A stretch of DNA of 64,000 nucleotides from Symbiodinium natans (taxonomy: Eukaryota > Sar > Dinophyceae > Suessiales > Symbiodiniaceae), in the NCBI GenBank assembly GCA_905221605.1, contig CAJNDS010001447.1, positions 77,501 through 141,500 on the forward strand. Reading direction: 5' to 3'. Position numbers and translations under genes: made by a program. Positions 19,500-31,228 of the stretch are shown in pieces; positions within the stretch are counted from its first letter, which is position 1, and every line of letters starts with the position of its first letter. Under the pieces are notes generated by a model. The model made no database searches and had not been told where the DNA came from. It saw only the letters and a program-made list of their open reading frames with translations.

Positions 19500-20785
19500 A
19501 AGTTTAAAGTTTCCACTTTGTGAAGCTGCGCCTGGCCTAGTCGATGTGGGTGGACTCCGCTGGCAGTGCTCCTGGCTGGTGCTTGCCCAATCTCTTCCCA
19601 GAATCTCTCCAACATATGTCGACCCGATGCCATGCATGGAGTATGGGGTAAGACGCAACCTCAACCCTGTCTGGAACCTAACTGCCCGACCACCATAGTG
19701 ACGGACTCTGGCAAAAAAACGGCTTGCTTGCGTGCAGCAGAACACAGGAAGCCTGCAGGGAAGGTGCCCAAACATCAAGAATCAGCTATTGTCGGTTCAG
19801 GTTTCGGGTGCAAACAAAGGATCTAACTATCGGGTTTACGAAGCACCCTACACCCGCAACCCTAAACCCTAAACCCCCCTTTTCGTGAGCGGTTCTGGGG
19901 GGCACTTCTCTTCTCTGTTACAACAAGTATGTCTGAGGGGACGTACAACTTTGTAACATGTGGAACGCCCGGCCTGATGTGCGGGCAAGCTTTTTCAACG
20001 AAGCGATCTGAGCCTCGATCTCGCGTTCTCATCCCGCCCTTTTGAGCCTAACCAGCTCTTGGCAAAAGAGCCCAGATGCTGCGACTCTCCGCTGTTGTCG
20101 CAAGAACCGCCCAGTGATCTGCCATAGACACCAAGCTCCCAACACATCCGACCACTACGCATTCTGCATGTTGGAACCATTGACTCCCTGAGAGCTTGTC
20201 TCGCCTACTGGTGGCTACTGGCAGTACCACGTGCGCACATGCAACTCGCCTGCAATCATCATGAACTCCGACAGGCCTTGAATTGATTGGGGGCGCAAGC
20301 TGCCCGACCTGCGAATATCCTGCCATGATTGGAGAAGTGGTTCGATGGTGGAAGTATCCCAACCTCTTCAGCAAATCATATTTTAGGTTTCAAGTGCCTC
20401 TCCTATGATCGATCGCTTCTGCCCTATGTGCCAGGTGTGTCAGGGTTCTACTGGGTCTCTGGCAAGCCTGCCCCAAAAGTCGCCGTGACGGCTGCAGTTG
20501 GTATCTGCGGGTTGTCAGCAATGTCCGAAAAAAGAACTTCTTGCATGTTGCGCCGGCACCGTGGGGCCTAATTTCAGCACCCGCGTGCTGGAGGTTTGCC
20601 GCATGTGTCTTTTCGTACAGCGCGGCCCTTGGGTCAAAGTAGCTTTGGCCACACAAGGTTTTCCCTCAAGCCGCTTTGAAGCTACTTCGTTTTGTGGGCC
20701 GCCGCAAGCTCGATTGCAGAAAAGGCGCTTCTGGCTTATAAGAGAACTGACATGGAAATTGGGCAAGCTGGTGCCCTTGGGGCCC
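19500..20785. other. Unique, non-telomeric stretch without an assignable gene
   Basis: Roughly 1.3 kb almost free of telomeric units. Several frames of 60-110 codons are open on both strands (for example minus 20,374-20,048), but none carries a motif I recognise and they overlap in conflicting phases. It could hold decayed coding sequence. Confidence 0.4.
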
Positions 20786-21149
20786 TAAACCCTATAAACC
20801 CTAAACCCTCAACCCTAAACCCTAAACCCGAAGCCCTAAACCCCTAACCCCTAAACCCTGAACCCTAAACCCTAAACCCGGCAGTTGACCGCTGCACGCA
20901 TGCGCGTACATGTCCGATGGGTTGCGGGCAGCTGCGCACCGCTGTGCATCTGCGTGTAGTTTGGGTTTAGGCTTTAGGGTTTAGGGTTTAGGGTTAATAG
21001 TATTCCCTTATGGTCCCTTTGTAAATGTACAAACATAACCCCCAAAGCCCTTTTTGAATCATTAAGGCCCCTATAGTAGTGGTTTGCACACACTGTGTCA
21101 CCTCCTTCCCGCTTCTTGCTGCCTCAAGCTTGTTACATAACAGTTATAT

Positions 21150-21450
21150 CTACATCGTTGCGATGCAACTGCGGGCCGTGTGCCGGTGCACACGTGTGGA
21201 ACACTGCGTGTACGTTATGCTCGTGTAAGTACGCTCAGCTGCGCACCTGCATGCTTCGCCACATACCTGCCCTGCACGCGACACCGCTGCGCACATGTAC
21301 ACGCTCCACCGTGCATCTGCACGCACGCCGCCTCGCGCACACGTATAGAGCTTCGCCGAGCAGCTGCAGGCGCACTGCCGCACACGCGTACACGCCCAAT
21401 CACGCGGCTGCCTCCACGCACGCTCCCTCGCACATGCAACTGTCACCTGC
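21150..21450. repeat. GCAC/TGCATC-rich low-complexity stretch
   Basis: Irregular recurrence of GCGCAC, TGCATCTGCACGC, CACACGTA and GCAGCTG. Similar motifs occur at 20,885-20,955. All six frames give His/Arg/Cys/Thr-rich products. Confidence 0.55.
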
Positions 21451-22249
21451 CAAGGCATCCAACCCCAATTCTCGGCCAAGGATGCCCCATTGACAACCCT
21501 TATCCTCATCGTCTTGCTCTTCCTGAGACTTTGTTTACCTATCAGTTTAGTAGTAACTACTCTTGATTCGTAGGTATAACCCATGAAACAGTAGGTAAAG
21601 AGGGTCGCCGGTTGAGTCTAGAAAATCTAAGCCCTGTCCTTCCCTACCAAGCGCGAACCAGGGATTCCGCAATCTGCCAAGGGCTTCTCAGGCGCGGATG
21701 TCTTTTGATCGGGCAGCGTGTAGTTTACATAAAAATATACACACATATATATATATATGTACAGACATACATATGGTCCCCTCTCTAAATTACCCCCCCC
21801 CCCCCCCCGTTTTGGGTACCCTACATAAGAGGGGCCTCCTTATAATAAGGACCCCAAAGGGACCATCATTTAGCGAAATCACCATATACATGTACATATT
21901 ACATTATATTACATTATGATTATTGGGGAAGTGGTTCTGGTGGTTCTGCAGAGTGGCTGTAGCTGCGAAAAATTTGTGAACCTTATCATTGAACCACATA
22001 ATTGAGGCTTCGCACCATCTCCTTTAATGGGTTTAGGGTTAGGGTCCAGAGTTTAGGTGCCGAAAGGTTGCGCAAGACTACCCCCCGACCATAAAGCACC
22101 AAACTAATTCCGAATTAAACATCTTCTTCCCTGTCAAGGCAGCTCAATGCCAAATCTAGCCCTCATGCCGCTTCGACATCGATCTGTGAGAAAACAGCCA
22201 CTCCGGACTCACAGCGGGCATCATGGCTCTAGAGCTGGCCTTCCGCCGG

Positions 22250-22865
22250 GTAACCGCACCAGCACGCTTTGTTTGCATCACCTGCTTGGACGTGGCCGAG
22301 GTCGCGCTCGCCACCCGTGAACGCACAAATGGCTTCAGGTTCGGGTCGGAGTCGGAGGTGTACGGCAGGTAGCAGAAGTTATAGAATTGCTGGAAGCCGC
22401 CGCGGTTCAACTGCTCCATGAGGTCGTGCTGTGTCATGAGCCTTGGCAAACGGTTGATCATCATAGTCGTGGCGTTTGGCGTTTGTTTGCGGATGCGCAG
22501 TTGACCCCCCCCCCCCCCCCCCCGCTCTTCGAGGACGGAAGCCTCAAAGCAACCCACTGGGCTGCTTCCTCATCGTCGGTGTCTGGAGGTTCACACCGCT
22601 CCACAAGTCCGGCACAGGATCCTGAGTGAGGCTCGAGGCTGGCTTTTGTGAGTTCGAAGAAGGGTGTGTAGCCGGAGTAGCTGCGGGAGCGACGGAGAGA
22701 GCTCTGAACGGGAGAAGACTCCTCCTCGAATGTGAGAGACGCCCGGGGCAAAGGTGGCAGACGAGATTCGATGACAGCCATGGTTGAGTGAAGTGCTAAT
22801 GCTCGCCTGCCCCCCTGCGCACGGAGGCTTGATTCCGAAACATCTTCAAAGTTCTCCAGCTGCAT
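22250..22865 (-). CDS. Mei2-like RRM protein, frame broken at a homopolymer
   Basis: The first minus-strand frame (ATG at 22,865, open upstream to 22,895) encodes a Ser/Glu-rich region (FEDVSESSLRAQ, PRASLTFEEESSPVQ). It runs into a 19-base C run (22,505-22,523; G in the coding strand). Downstream the coding sense continues in the next frame with NATTMMINRLPRLMTQHD, LMEQLNRGGFQQFYNF and CYLPYTSDSDP. This matches the start of the Mei2-type C-terminal RRM (RNP2-like TTMMINRLP, helix, F-x-x-x-Y-x-F-x-Y-L-P). The usual GYAFVNF strand is missing, so the protein is truncated or another exon follows. Mei2-type RRMs bind RNA. The frame change may be homopolymer miscounting, real slippage or decay. 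A CCCTAAA block abuts the 5' side at 22,908. Confidence 0.7.
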
Positions 22866-22907
22866 CTCGAGACCCTCTGAATTGAGCAGCTCCAAGATTG
22901 CACTCCC

Positions 22908-22972
22908 CCTAAACCCTAAACCCTAAACCCTAAACCCTAAACCCTAAACCCTAAACCCTAAACCCTAAACCC
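22908..22972 (-). repeat. (CCCTAAA)n block upstream of the Mei2-like gene
   Basis: Nine units end about 40 bp before the first proposed codon (22,865) on the minus strand. Confidence 0.95.
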
Positions 22973-23326
22973 AGGTTGGCCCCGTCTAAGCCCTCAATCA
23001 CGTTGAGACCCTTCTGAAAGCCAACAAGGGAACATCTAGAGCGTTCAGGGGTCTAGGGTTTAGGGTTGCCTAGAAACCGACAACCAACAAACCAGAAACC
23101 TTAACTCTAAGGTACCATACCGCCCCTAGACACCGAAATCCTGAACCGCCAGGCTTTAGGAAGAAGCCTAAACCCTAAACCCTAAACCCTGTTTTCGGGT
23201 TAAATTCTCCCCCCCCCCCCCCCCCCCCCCCCGCCGCCCATCTTAGGTCCTGTGTAAAGTCTGCCGTGTTTCGTTCCAGCCTCGGCCACACTCTCAACCC
23301 TAAACCCTAAACCCTAATCCTCCATC

Positions 23327-23452
23327 CTACAAGGAGGGCCCCCCTCACTATAGTAACTATACTTAAGGGACCTATAACCTAAGTTAGGATCCTTATAACC
23401 CAAGTTAGGGCTCTTGTAGCTCTACTTATAACTAGGGGGCCCCGCCTTGTAG
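23327..23452. mobile_element. MITE-like palindrome, family D, copy 1
   Basis: The termini CTACAAGGAGGGCCCCCC and GGGGGCCCCGCCTTGTAG are inverted. The core has TATAGTAACTATACTTAAGG and TAACCCAAGTTAGGGCTC. A second copy in the opposite orientation is at 46,340-46,466. Confidence 0.85.
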
Positions 23453-24223
23453 GCATTGGGGTTTAGGGTTCAGGGAGAAGACCGTGCAACAAGAAGCACA
23501 ACGCAAGCAACAGCCAAAGCATAATGAGGCAAACAACAAGACACAGTGCACACACCCTAAACCCTAAACCCTAAACCCTAAACCCTAAACCCTAAACAAC
23601 ATAGCAAAAACCGCACAAAACACCGGCTGGGCACCCTCAGCCCTCTTTAACACATGTATTGACAGGAGGCTTCTTATCACTAGTATCCCCAAAGGGGCAT
23701 CCAGTAAATACACTGAACATAAAACCCTAAACCCTAAACCCTAAACAGTATATACATACACTCCGAACTCCATTTGCTCCCCTTGAAAGCACTAGGTATC
23801 CAAGTGGCCGGCATTGGCTTGGTAAACCTTGCGTGTCCAGTAGCCTACAACGCCGAAACATAATGTCGTTGCGCCTAGGAACTCACGATACCCAAGGACA
23901 AACCCTAAACCCTAAACCCTAGACCCTAAACCCTAAACCCTAAATTCTAAACCCTAAACCCTAAACCCAAAACCCTGAACTCTAAACCCTAAACCCTAAA
24001 CCCGCGAAGTCTGAGACCCTAATCCCTAAACCCTTCTGTTGTGACACATGCTCTCAACCCTTCTCTTCTGTGCGGTTTGGGGACATCGCACTCTCAACCC
24101 TGTACCGAAAACCGGTCCCTAAATTACCTTTGGGGCCAGAACCTAAACCCGACCCTGAACCCTTATATAGCCCTACAGGTTTAGGGTTTAGGGTCTAGGG
24201 CTGAGGCTAGAAGGTACACCCAC

Positions 24224-24494
24224 TTATGAAGTCGAGGTGTCCAGGTTCTGAGGCACCATCAGGGAAATTGTTTCCTCGCGGTCGGTGAGCGTCACCTTGA
24301 TAAAGGTTCCTACAAGTAGCGAATCCTAACCCTAAACCCTAAACCCTAAACCCTAAACCCTAAACCCTAAACCCTAAACCCTAAACTAGGGCTACAAGGG
24401 TCCTAAGTTAGTAGAGCGGGGGGGGCAGTCACGGACGGAGCTTGTTGGGAGTTGAGGTTGAGATCTGCGGACGCAGGGCTTGGGGACTGAGTTG
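24224..24494 (-). CDS. Two-exon 3' end of an unknown gene
   Basis: Minus-strand exon 24,494-24,433 follows CCCTAAAAG and ends at GTGACT. Exon 24,309-24,224 follows CTACTTGTAG and reads TFIKVTLTDREETISLM then VPQNLDTSTS with stop TAA at 24,224-24,226. Phases agree (1 and 1). In the joined frame exon 1 reads NSVPKPCVRRSQPQLP. The 123-bp intron contains a (CCCTAAA)8 block. The second exon has alternating beta-strand character and is convincing; exon 1 is weaker, with another open frame (TQSPSPASADLNLNS). Confidence 0.5.
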
Positions 24495-25763
24495 CTTTTA
24501 GGGTTTAGGGTTTAGGGTTTAGGGTTTAGGGTTTAGGGTTTAGGGTTTAGGGTTTAGGGCTACTCTCAGGACGCAGGATTCGGAATGAAGAATCTTTATT
24601 CGGATTTCTGTAGGCAGGGAAGGTCGTGTTCTTGGAGCTAAAGAACGAAAAGGGGGCTGAGAGACACCCTAAACCCTAAACCCTGGACCCTAAACCCTAA
24701 ATCCATTCCCTGGCCGTCCTGAAGCCAGGTATCCTACACGCTCAACACCCAAAACCCAAGCCCTGGAGCTTGTCTTAGCTGTGATAGCCGGCACTTGCAG
24801 CCTTGCGTGTTGTTCAAGATCTCCCATCACGGCATGGGAGGGGGGTGCAGGTGGGGGTGGTGGGGGGGGGTTAGGGTTTAGCGTCGAAGGTTTATCATCC
24901 TTGCTGGGACTCCATTCTATTGTATTCTGCAAGTATAGTTTATGCATGTAGGGCACCGAAAAGTTGTAAGGCTTGCCCCTCAACCCTAAACCCTAAACCC
25001 TAAACCCTAAACCCTTAGGTGCAATAGGGTTTGTGGGGGGTTGAGGCGGGCTCAGGCCGTCGCATCAACTTTGGCCACTAGGGCTTAGTCGGTGAGGGCT
25101 CTGTTACGAGCCCAAAGAGGTCGAGGACCCTAGACCCTAACCCTAAACCTTAAACCCTAAACCATAAACCCTACCCGATGTAAGAGCCCAGATCCCCCCC
25201 CCCCCCCCCACATAAAGCGGCTTCGGTACAGTACCTCAAGCCCTGGGGCAGAGCCACCTTCGGCTTCATAACCTTTAAACCCGAAACCCTAAACCCTAAA
25301 CCGACTAATTAGGTCCCGAAACCCTAAACCCTAAACCCTAAACCCTACACGCTACACCCTACACCCTACACCCTACACCCTAAACCCTAAACCCTAAACC
25401 CTAAACCCTAAACCCTAAACCCGAATCTTCCGAAATCCTTGGCCCTGAGCCCTAAGCCCTGAACCCGAGGCTCCAAACCCTGAACCAAGTTCCTCAACCC
25501 TGTAGCCCTAAACCCTGTAAACGCTCTAGACCCTCTAAGCCCTGTGAAATCCTGTTATAAATCCCTCTAAACCCTATAAACCCTACAAAACCCTATCAAA
25601 ACCTATAAAACCCTATGAACCCCAAAGCCCCAAAGCCCTCAAAGCCCTCAAGCCTAAACCCTAAAGCCCAAAACCCTAAACCCCCAAACCCTAAACCCCC
25701 AAACCCCAAAACCCAAAACCCTAAACCCCAAAACCCTAAACCCTAAACCGACTAAACCCTCAC

Positions 25764-25886
25764 CTCCAAACGCCTCCGAAGTCCAGGCCACCAGGCAAGG
25801 CCACCCAGCGCGGACGCCGCGAGGCCGCAGAGACCGCAGCCTTCCAGCAGAGTGCTTGGGGCTTCCTTGGGGCTTCTCGTAGCCAT
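25764..25886 (-). CDS. First exon, 41 codons, with GTGAGG donor
   Basis: The minus-strand ATG at 25,886 opens MATRSPKEAPSTLLEG then CGLCGLAASALGGLAWW and ends RRRLE. It is followed directly by GTGAGGGTTTAG, a strong donor whose remainder is telomeric. The middle part is hydrophobic, compatible with a signal or membrane anchor. The first 40 bp of this exon recur three more times upstream, each followed by a (CCCTAAA)n array on this strand (see 25,850-26,440). The downstream exon was not found. Confidence 0.55.
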
Positions 25887-26440
25887 ACCAAGGAAAGGGG
25901 TTTAGGTTTAGGGTTTAGGGTTTAGGGTTTAGGGTTTAGGGTTTAGGGTTTAGGGTTTAGGGTTTAGGGTTTAGGGTTTAGGGTTTAGGGTTTAGGGTTT
26001 AGGGTTTAGGGTTTAGAGTGCTTGGGGCTTCCTTGGGGCTTCTCGTAGCCATACCTTGGAAAAGGGTTTAGGTTTAGGGTTTAGGGTTTAGGGTTTAGGG
26101 TTTAGGGTTTAGGGTTTAGGGTTTAGGGTTTAGGGTTTAGGGTTTAGGGTTTAGGGTTTAGGGTTTAGAGTGCTTGGGGCTTCCTTGGGGCTTCTCGTAG
26201 CCATACCTTGGAAAAGGGTTTAGGTTTAGGGTTTAGGGTTTAGGGTTTAGGGTTTAGGGTTTAGGGTTTAGGGTTTAGGGTTTAGGGTTTAGGGTTTAGG
26301 GTTTAGGGTTGAGGGGTTAGGGTTTAGGGTTTAGGGTTTAGGGTTTAGGGTTTAGGGTTTAGGGTTTAGGGTTTAGGGTTTAGAGTGCTTGGGGCTTCCT
26401 TGGGGCTTCTCGTAGCCATACCAAGGAAAGGGGTTTAGGG
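25850..26440. repeat. Exon 5' end plus telomeric array, amplified fourfold
   Basis: AGAGTGCTTGGGGCTTCCTT then GGGGCTTCTCGTAGCCATAC recurs at about 25,850, 26,016, 26,166 and 26,384. The copies are separated by (TTTAGGG)n arrays of 100-180 bp. The first copy is part of the ATG-bearing exon 25,764-25,886. The telomeric arrays and exon piece have been duplicated as a unit. Confidence 0.9.
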
Positions 26441-26845
26441 TTTCGGGTTTAGGGTTTCGGGTTCAGGGTTTAGGGTTGAAGGCTTTCTGCTAGGGTTTAG
26501 GGTTTAGGGTTTGGGGCTTCGGGCTTAGGGTTTGGGGTTGAGGGTTTAGGGTCAAAGGCTTGCCGCTTCCTGGCGGGGCTTCCTTGGGGCTTGGGGGTGT
26601 CTAGGGCTTATAGGGTTTATAATATGGTGTATAGGGATTATAAGGTTGTTGGGTTCGTAGGGTTCAGGGTTGAGGCGGTTGAGGGCACCATGAGTTTGAG
26701 CGGCTTGGGCGGCAGAACTCGTTCTGGGTTTTGCGGTTAGGGCTTGAGGAGACTGAGGGCGCGGGCTAATTCCCTAACCTTTAGCCCGAAAACCCTGAAC
26801 CCTGAACCCTAAACCCTAAACCCTAAACCCTCTAGTTAGGTAGGC

Positions 26846-27075
26846 TTTCGTGCTTGACCGCAACCTCGAGGCCAAGGAAGCCTTTAGGGTTCAGGGTTCA
26901 GGGTTTAAGGGATTAGGGTTTAGGGATTTAGGGTTTAGGCTTCAGGGTTCAGGGATTAGGGTTTAGGCTTTAGGGTTTCGTCGCGCGCGAAAAAAGCGCG
27001 CCTGCACCCAGCTCAAGGCAGCGGCGGCCGAAAACCGCATCCGAGTCTGCGGCGGTCTGCGGCGAGCAATCGACT
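26846..27075 (-). CDS. SAM-methyltransferase-like exon pair (METTL21-type motif I)
   Basis: Minus-strand exon 27,075-27,002 follows CTCTACCCTCC-side TAG (27,076-27,078). It reads SPQTAADSDAVFGRRC then LELGA with one base left over. Exon 26,881-26,846 follows CCCTAAAG and continues FLGLEVAVKHE. Joined, the junction reads RRCLELGAGFLGLEVAV, the shape of motif I in seven-beta-strand methyltransferases (L-E-L-G-A-G-x-G/x-L-G-L). The third glycine of the usual GxG is replaced by Leu here. The intron (26,882-27,001) has a GC donor and contains telomere-like repeats on its 3' side. Short open stretches at 26,680-26,780 (ARALSLLK; ERVLPPKPLKLM) may be later exons. Substrate cannot be inferred. Confidence 0.6.
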
Positions 27076-28434
27076 CTACCCTCCTTAAGGCTCCATGGAC
27101 CCTCCTACAGAGGGACTGGTACCTCCTTAAGGACCGTTCTGGGGTCTCAATTCCTAGGGTTTTGAGGGCCCAAGAGCCTGAGGGCTTTCCTCCCCTTCCT
27201 TTGAAGCTTAATTGTTTTTGTAAGCTTTTCCCTTGGGGTTTTTGTATACATCTAAAACAAAACGTAGCTCCTAAGGGGATTATAGTACCCCCGTTAGAAG
27301 CTCTGTAAGGGCTACTGCGGCTCTCAGGTTCTGTGGGGGTTTGGGGTAGTTCGCGGGGCAGTCGGTGGAAAAAAACCCTAAACCCTAAACCCTAAACCCT
27401 AAACCCCAAACCCCAGAAGGAAGTACTCAATGCTCTGTTGGGGGGGGGGGGGGGGGGCCTCCATGAAGGGGTTTAGGGGTTGGTTTTGGGGGTTTTGGGA
27501 GTTTGGAGGTTTCGGGGGGTTTTGGGGGTTTGGGGATTCAGTGGTTTGGAGGTCTCGCGGGTTTGGGGGTTAAGTTTAGGGGTTTAGCTTTGGGGCTTAA
27601 CTTAACGTTAGGCTTAGAACCATGAATTCCGGGGGGGGGGGGGGCACAAAAAGCATCCCAAAGCGTTCCTTGGCCATTGAAGGTTTAGGCTTGGGGTTGA
27701 GTGATTGGCGTTTCGGAATAAAGGCTTAGGGTTTGGGGGGGGTGAGGGTTGAGGGCTTGGGGTACCACCATGAAAACCAAAAAACTTGCTCTCAATAAGC
27801 TCTACACCCCCCTAAACCCTAAACCCTAAACCCTAAACCCCGAAGGCCCCTAAAGACCCAACCAGCCTAAGCTCTGAAGGCTCTGAGTCCTAAGCACAAA
27901 CCCCGACACCATCTCGGCCCTGCCGCCCAAAAACACTGGGGCCCCCATAACATGCTAAGGCCTGCACCCCTACAGCCCTGAACCTCAAGGAGCTAAAGGA
28001 GGGAACAGTACCTCAAAGTTCTTTTAGGGGATGTTTAGGGGGCTACTTAGGTATCTATCGGGGTTATATAGAGGCAGAAGATTAAGGGTCCCTTCTAGAA
28101 ATCCCCCTTAAGAACCCCCCCCCCCCCCCCCCAAAGCCCTAAATCCCCTGAACCCTCCTCTCCCTCCACCCTAAACTCCTAAGCCCGTTAAACCCCAAAC
28201 CCCTGAACAGTATCAAACAACACAAACATCTAAATCCCAAACCTGAACCCTAAACCCTATCTCCTAAACCCCCTGAACCTCAACACCCCGGACTGGGTTG
28301 CTGTTCTGGAACTTAAACAGAAGCTTGGGGTCCGGGATTGGGTATTTACGGTTCAGACCCTGAACCCTAAACCCTAAACCCTAAACCCTAAACCCTAAAC
28401 CCTACAACCCTACAACCCCGCAGCTTCACAACGC

Positions 28435-28505
28435 CCTAAGGGTCCATGTACCTTATTACTGTATACTTGGGCCCGTTAGGGCCCAAGTATTCCCTATTTA
28501 GGTAC
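28435..28505. mobile_element. MITE-like element, family A, copy 1 (short)
   Basis: It begins CCTAAGGGTCCATGTACC. The interior is ACTTGGGCCCGTTAGGGCCC/AAGTAT and it ends TATTTAGGTACC without the full outer arm. See 37,836-37,946 and 43,680-43,789 for complete copies. Confidence 0.65.
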
Positions 28506-29345
28506 CCTAAACCCTAAACCCTTAAACCTTATAAACCCTAAACCCTAAACCCTTAACCCTTATAAACCCTAAACCCTAAACCCTGAGGGACACCCAGCAA
28601 ACCAGTGAACGGGCCCCGGCCTCTTGGGCGCGACCTTGGCCTCGCAGTTCCTTCCCGCTTGAGGTTTGGGGTTTAGGGATTAGGGTTTAAATTAGGGTTT
28701 AGGGTTTAGGGTTTGGGGTTTAGGGTTTAGGGTTTAGGGTTTAGGGTTTAGGGTTTAGGGTTTTGGTAAGGGTTCCCCTTTAAACAAACAAGCTTCCCAA
28801 TGGCCCGTCCCTTTAAAAAGAACCTTTGGGATCTGCGGCTCGGGAATTGGGATTCAGGCTTAGCAATGGGAAGTTCACCGAATTCCGGTTTCTTGCTCAG
28901 GAACATCTTGTCAGTTTCCATAGTCAGAACTTCAGAATTAAAAATGAGTAGATAATGATAGCAGTCCATAACCAGATTCCAGAATAGCTGTCCCTTCTAT
29001 TGGATGCCCGAATCTAACCAGCCGTGCTATACCAAGGGCACCCTCAAGCAAAACTGACCATCCCCAAATGCATTCTCCAAAATAAGCTGGGTAAGATCAG
29101 GCAGGACCCTAAACCTAAACCCTAAAGCCCAGAACTTCATAAACTTTACAAAAAAAAGTTAAGGGCATGGCGGGCTGGGCTAGCTTGCAGGTCGAGTTTA
29201 TGAGTTCGGGTTGATCGCTTCATAGTCGGAAACCCCTCCCTAGACCCTAAACCCTAACCCCTAAAGCCCAAACCCTAAGCCCTAAACCCTGACCCCTAAA
29301 CCCTAAACCCTAAACTGAAACGAAGCCTGCCTCGCACCACTCCAG

Positions 29346-29414
29346 ATACCGGGCAAGTACCACGGCCGCATCCCATACCTCGGCTGGCTGCGCGTGCCCT
29401 GCCCAAAGCCATGA
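29346..29414 (+). CDS. Terminal exon of unknown plus-strand gene
   Basis: After CACCACTCCAG the plus strand reads IPGKYHGRIPYLGWLRVPC then PKP and a TGA, 22 residues in phase 0. Aromatic and glycine spacing look protein-like. An upstream extension (EACLAPLQ) is also open if the acceptor lies further left. The minus frame is open too but less convincing. Confidence 0.5.
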   Translation: MPGKYHGRIPYLGWLRVPCPKP

Positions 29415-29419
29415 AGGGT

Positions 29420-29610
29420 TTGTTTAGGGTTTAGGGTTTAGGGTTTAGGGATTAGGGTTTAGGGTTTAGGGTTTAGGGTTTAGGGGTTTAGGGGTTTAGG
29501 GTTTAGGGTTTAGGGTTTAGGGTTTAGGGTTTAGGGTTTAGGGTTTAGGGTTTAGGGTTTAGGGTTTAGGGTTCAGGGTTAGGGCTTAGGGTTTAGGGTT
29601 TAGGGACCCT
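29420..29610 (+). repeat. (TTTAGGG)n block, about 26 units
   Basis: A long block with a few variant units (GGATTAGGG, TTTAGGGG), directly downstream of the terminal exon at 29,346-29,414. Confidence 0.95.
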
Positions 29611-30749
29611 CATCTCTACTGTAAACCCTACAAATCCTCAACCTGTAGGATTAGGTGTGCTGGGTTGAAGTTGGACCCTCGACTCTTCACCCATAAAGCC
29701 ACGCAGCCTAAACCCTAAACCTTATGAACCCTATACTATACTCCCCTAAGAACCTTAATAAACCTATGATTTTGAATATCCTCTTAAGCTTTTCATAGAC
29801 AAAAATATATTGCTTCGAACATTCCCACCCTCTCTTGGTAGAGATACTCTGGGGTTGGGCACTCCAGGGACACTCTGTTAGGGTTTAGGGTTTAGGGTTT
29901 AGGGTTTAGGGTTTAGGGTTTAGGGTTTAGGGTTTAGGGTTTAGGGTTTAGGTTGCAGGGACTCTAGGGACACTCTGAGCACTCCGGGGGAAATCTGGGG
30001 TATTGCACTCCAGGCGAGTCCGGACACTCCGGGGTTGGGCACTCCAGGGAGACTCTGCGGCTGGGCACTCCGGGGACACTCTGGGGTTGGGACTCCGTTC
30101 AGGGAGATTTTGGGTTGGGCACTTCAGGAACTCTACGGTTGGGCACTCCAGGACACTGTGGGGTTCGGCGCTCCACGGATGAGCGAGGAGTAGACCGGAC
30201 GAGGAGAAGAGTTCCGGACGAGGAGAAGAGTTCAGGGCGAGGAGAAGAGTTGAGTTCAAAATCTAACAACCCCACACCGAGGGTGGGGAATAAAAAATAC
30301 TTCCCAAGGGGGATATGTGTGAACCCGACAGACCCAATATCCGAGAGCGTTCTCTGTGGCCGAGATCGACCCAATATCCTAGAGTGTGGCCGAGGGGCAC
30401 AGCAGCCAGTCACGCCAAGCTCACCCTGGCCTTGGGTCTCGGCTTTATTCCCAGGGGATGTTCAGGGCTTAGGGATGTTTAGGGTTCTAAGGGAGTTTAG
30501 GGATTTTGGGGTTTAGGGCTAGACCCTCAATGTGGGGCAGTTACGTGGCCCCTTAGTATGGTCCCTTACCTCCTGTAAAGGGTTGTTTAGGGTTTAGGGT
30601 TTAGGGTTTAGGTCGGGGTTAGGGTTCTGATGTACAGGCCCTTGGATTGGCTAGGGTATATAAGGGGTCCCCTTTTCAGGGCCCATATTAAGGGACCATG
30701 AAACGACCGTGAGATCTTCGATCTATTGAGACGCTCAACCCGAAGCTCT

Positions 30750-30910
30750 GCAAGTAGTTAGGGTTCAGGGTTCGGGGTTCGGGGTTCGGGGTTCAGGGTT
30801 CAGGGTTCAGGGTTCAGGGTTCGGGGTTCGGGGTTCAGGGTTCAGGGTTCAGGGTTTAGGGTTTAGGGTTCAGGGTTCAGGGTTCAGGGTTTAGGGTTTA
30901 GGGTTTAAGC
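30750..30910 (+). repeat. TTCAGGG/TTCGGGG telomere-variant array
   Basis: Units alternate TTCAGGG, TTCGGGG and TTTAGGG in short homogeneous runs, a pattern expected from local unit amplification. Confidence 0.9.
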
Positions 30911-31099
30911 TTTAGGGTCCCCCAAGTTATAAGTAGGGTTACATAAGGTTCTTAAAGCCTGAATGTTTGGTTAATTCCCCCCCCCCCCCCGCAAAGCCGT
31001 AAACCCCTAAACCCTAAACGAAGTGTTACATGAGGATCGAATCCCTAAACCCTGAACACGAAAAATCCGACATGAACAGCCCTAAGTCCTAAATCCTAA

Positions 31100-31228
31100 A
31101 CCCTAGAACCCTAGAACCCTAGAACCCTAGAACCCTAGAACCCTAGAACCCTAGAACCCTAGAACCCTAGAACCCTAGAACCCTGGAACCCTAGAACCCT
31201 AGAACCCTAGAACCCTAGAACCTAGAAC
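31100..31228 (-). repeat. (CCCTAGAA)n octamer array
   Basis: About 15 units of CCCTAGAA with one CCCTGGAA. A similar array is at 39,996-40,090. The unit differs from CCCTAAA by an inserted G. Confidence 0.95.
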
